Source of the DNA: Oscillospiraceae bacterium
GTDB taxonomy: Bacteria > Bacillota > Clostridia > Oscillospirales > Oscillospiraceae
DNA: 42,813 bases
Direction: 5' to 3'
NCBI GenBank assembly: GCA_021771265.1
Contig: JAETPK010000009.1
Span: forward strand, 1-42,813
The translations under genes were made by a program, and so were the position numbers. Of the stretch, positions 42,112 through 42,813 are shown piece after piece (positions within the stretch are counted from its first letter, which is position 1; every line of letters begins with the position of its first letter). A model generated the notes under the pieces. It saw only the letters and a list, made by a program, of their open reading frames with translations. It was not told the origin of the DNA and searched no databases.

Positions 42112-42137
42112 CATTCTGTAAAAATCTGTGATACAAT
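42109..42137 (+). promoter_or_regulatory. sigma-A promoter of lexA
   Basis: TTGCAT and TACAAT are separated by 17 nt. The -35 box overlaps the SOS box; the start codon lies 46 nt downstream. Confidence 0.75.
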
Positions 42138-42183
42138 CATTTTGAAAAATAGCTTCTGTCCGTAAAAGAACAAGGAGGCACGT

Positions 42184-42774
42184 ATGGCACAGCTTTCCAA
42201 AATGCAGCAGAAAATTTACGAGTATATCGCATCCTGTATCCGGGAGCAGGGCTATCCCCCCTCTGTGCGGGAGATCGGGGAGGCTGTGGGACTGAAGTCC
42301 CCTTCCACCGTTCATTTTCACCTGAAGCATCTGGAGGAAGCCGGTGTCATTGAAAAGGGAGCCGGCAAAGGGCGCGCCATCACCTTGACAGAGGCTCCCA
42401 CGCCGGAGGATCGAGTGCCTATCGTGGGCAGCGTGGCGGCCGGCAGCCCCATCCTGGCGGAGGAGTGCATTGAAGAGTACCTGACCTTTGACACCGGCGG
42501 CCGCAGCGGGGAGTATTTTGCACTGCGGGTCCGGGGAGAATCCATGCTGAATGCCGGGATCCTGCCGGGGGACCTGGTGGTGGTCCGCCGGCAGCAAGTG
42601 GCAAACAATGGTGAGATCGTGGTGGCCATGATCGAGGACGAGGCCACGGTGAAGCGCTTTTCCCGCCAAAACGGCCACATTTGGCTGCTGCCGGAAAATG
42701 ACGCCTATTCCCCCATTGACGGCACCTATGCGCAGATCCTGGGGAAGGTGGCCGCCGTGGTGCGGCGCTATTGA
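42184..42774 (+). CDS. lexA: SOS repressor LexA
   Basis: The 196-residue protein has the LexA winged helix (residues 1-65, PPSVREIGEAVGLKSPSTVHFHLKHLEEAG), the Ala86-Gly87 self-cleavage site, and the peptidase dyad Ser120 (GESM) and Lys157 (ATVKRF). It represses DNA-repair genes until RecA filaments trigger self-cleavage. CAAGGAGG lies before the ATG. The promoter carries a LexA box, so it controls itself. No other SOS gene lies next to it in the window. Confidence 0.96.
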   Translation: MAQLSKMQQKIYEYIASCIREQGYPPSVREIGEAVGLKSPSTVHFHLKHLEEAGVIEKGAGKGRAITLTEAPTPEDRVPIVGSVAAGSPILAEECIEEYLTFDTGGRSGEYFALRVRGESMLNAGILPGDLVVVRRQQVANNGEIVVAMIEDEATVKRFSRQNGHIWLLPENDAYSPIDGTYAQILGKVAAVVRRY

Positions 42775-42788
42775 ATATAACAACAGCC

Positions 42789-42813
42789 GGCGCCGGAGCA
42801 TTGCTCCGGCGCC
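42789..42813 (+). terminator. hairpin after lexA, cut by the window end
   Basis: GGCGCCGGAGC and GCTCCGGCGCC form a perfect 11-bp stem with an ATT loop. The expected T-run would lie beyond the window. Confidence 0.65.

Overview
The window comes from the chromosome of a GC-rich Firmicute. The best guess is a gut clostridium of the Oscillospiraceae/Ruminococcaceae type (Flavonifractor/Intestinimonas-like). This is inferred from the Gram-positive ribosomal gene order (map, a KOW-domain gene, infA, rpmJ, rpsM, rpsK, rpsD, rpoA, rplQ), zinc-type S14/L24/S4/L36, an archaeal/eukaryote-like ProRS, a T-box upstream of thrS, lipoprotein and SLH-type surface proteins, and a Bacillus/Clostridium-type LexA box. 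No database search was possible, so the genus is a guess.

Layout. 1-1400: a leftward set of a LysR-type regulator that lacks about 55 internal residues, a small membrane protein and the start of a TRIC/UPF0126 channel gene. 1404-4521: a rightward operon of a HAD phosphatase, YmdB-type phosphodiesterase, YbaK-type deacylase and an SbcD/YhaO-like nuclease without its ATPase partner. 4526-5478: a divergent XRE repressor and small-ORF module with palindromic operators. 5619-7738: T-box leader and thrS (no TGS domain). 7740-11440: a TAXI-type TRAP transporter (lipoprotein plus fused permease) behind a palindrome-rich control region. 11569-17566: a MacA/MacB-like ABC export operon ending in an SLH-domain surface protein. 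17604-23836: an RlmI-like rRNA methyltransferase, a cytoplasmic-looking amidase with SH3 domain, rny, a GNAT acetyltransferase and proS. 23991-40372: the fused S10-spc-alpha ribosomal superoperon with secY, adk, map, infA and rpoA. 40402-42813: a zinc-ribbon membrane protein, a polysaccharide deacetylase, secG and lexA.

How the parts work together. Most of the window makes and quality-controls the translation apparatus: ribosomal proteins, two aminoacyl-tRNA synthetases, a trans-editing deacylase, an rRNA methyltransferase, IF-1 and methionine aminopeptidase. Secretion (SecY, SecG), RNA turnover (Rny, YmdB) and the SOS repressor add to this. Two surface-facing systems, the TRAP importer and the ABC exporter with its SLH protein, are the accessory part.

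The ordinary genes are well supported. The less ordinary signals are 24-nt in-frame tandem repeats at the ends of both rplC and rpsC, a ribosomal promoter buried in a terminator-like hairpin followed by a leader with an attenuator-like hairpin, a second promoter and structured leader between rpsN and rpsH, palindromic operators in two control regions, and the regulator with an internal deletion. I found no CRISPR array, tRNA, rRNA, insertion sequence or complete mobile element, and no clear undescribed multi-gene system.
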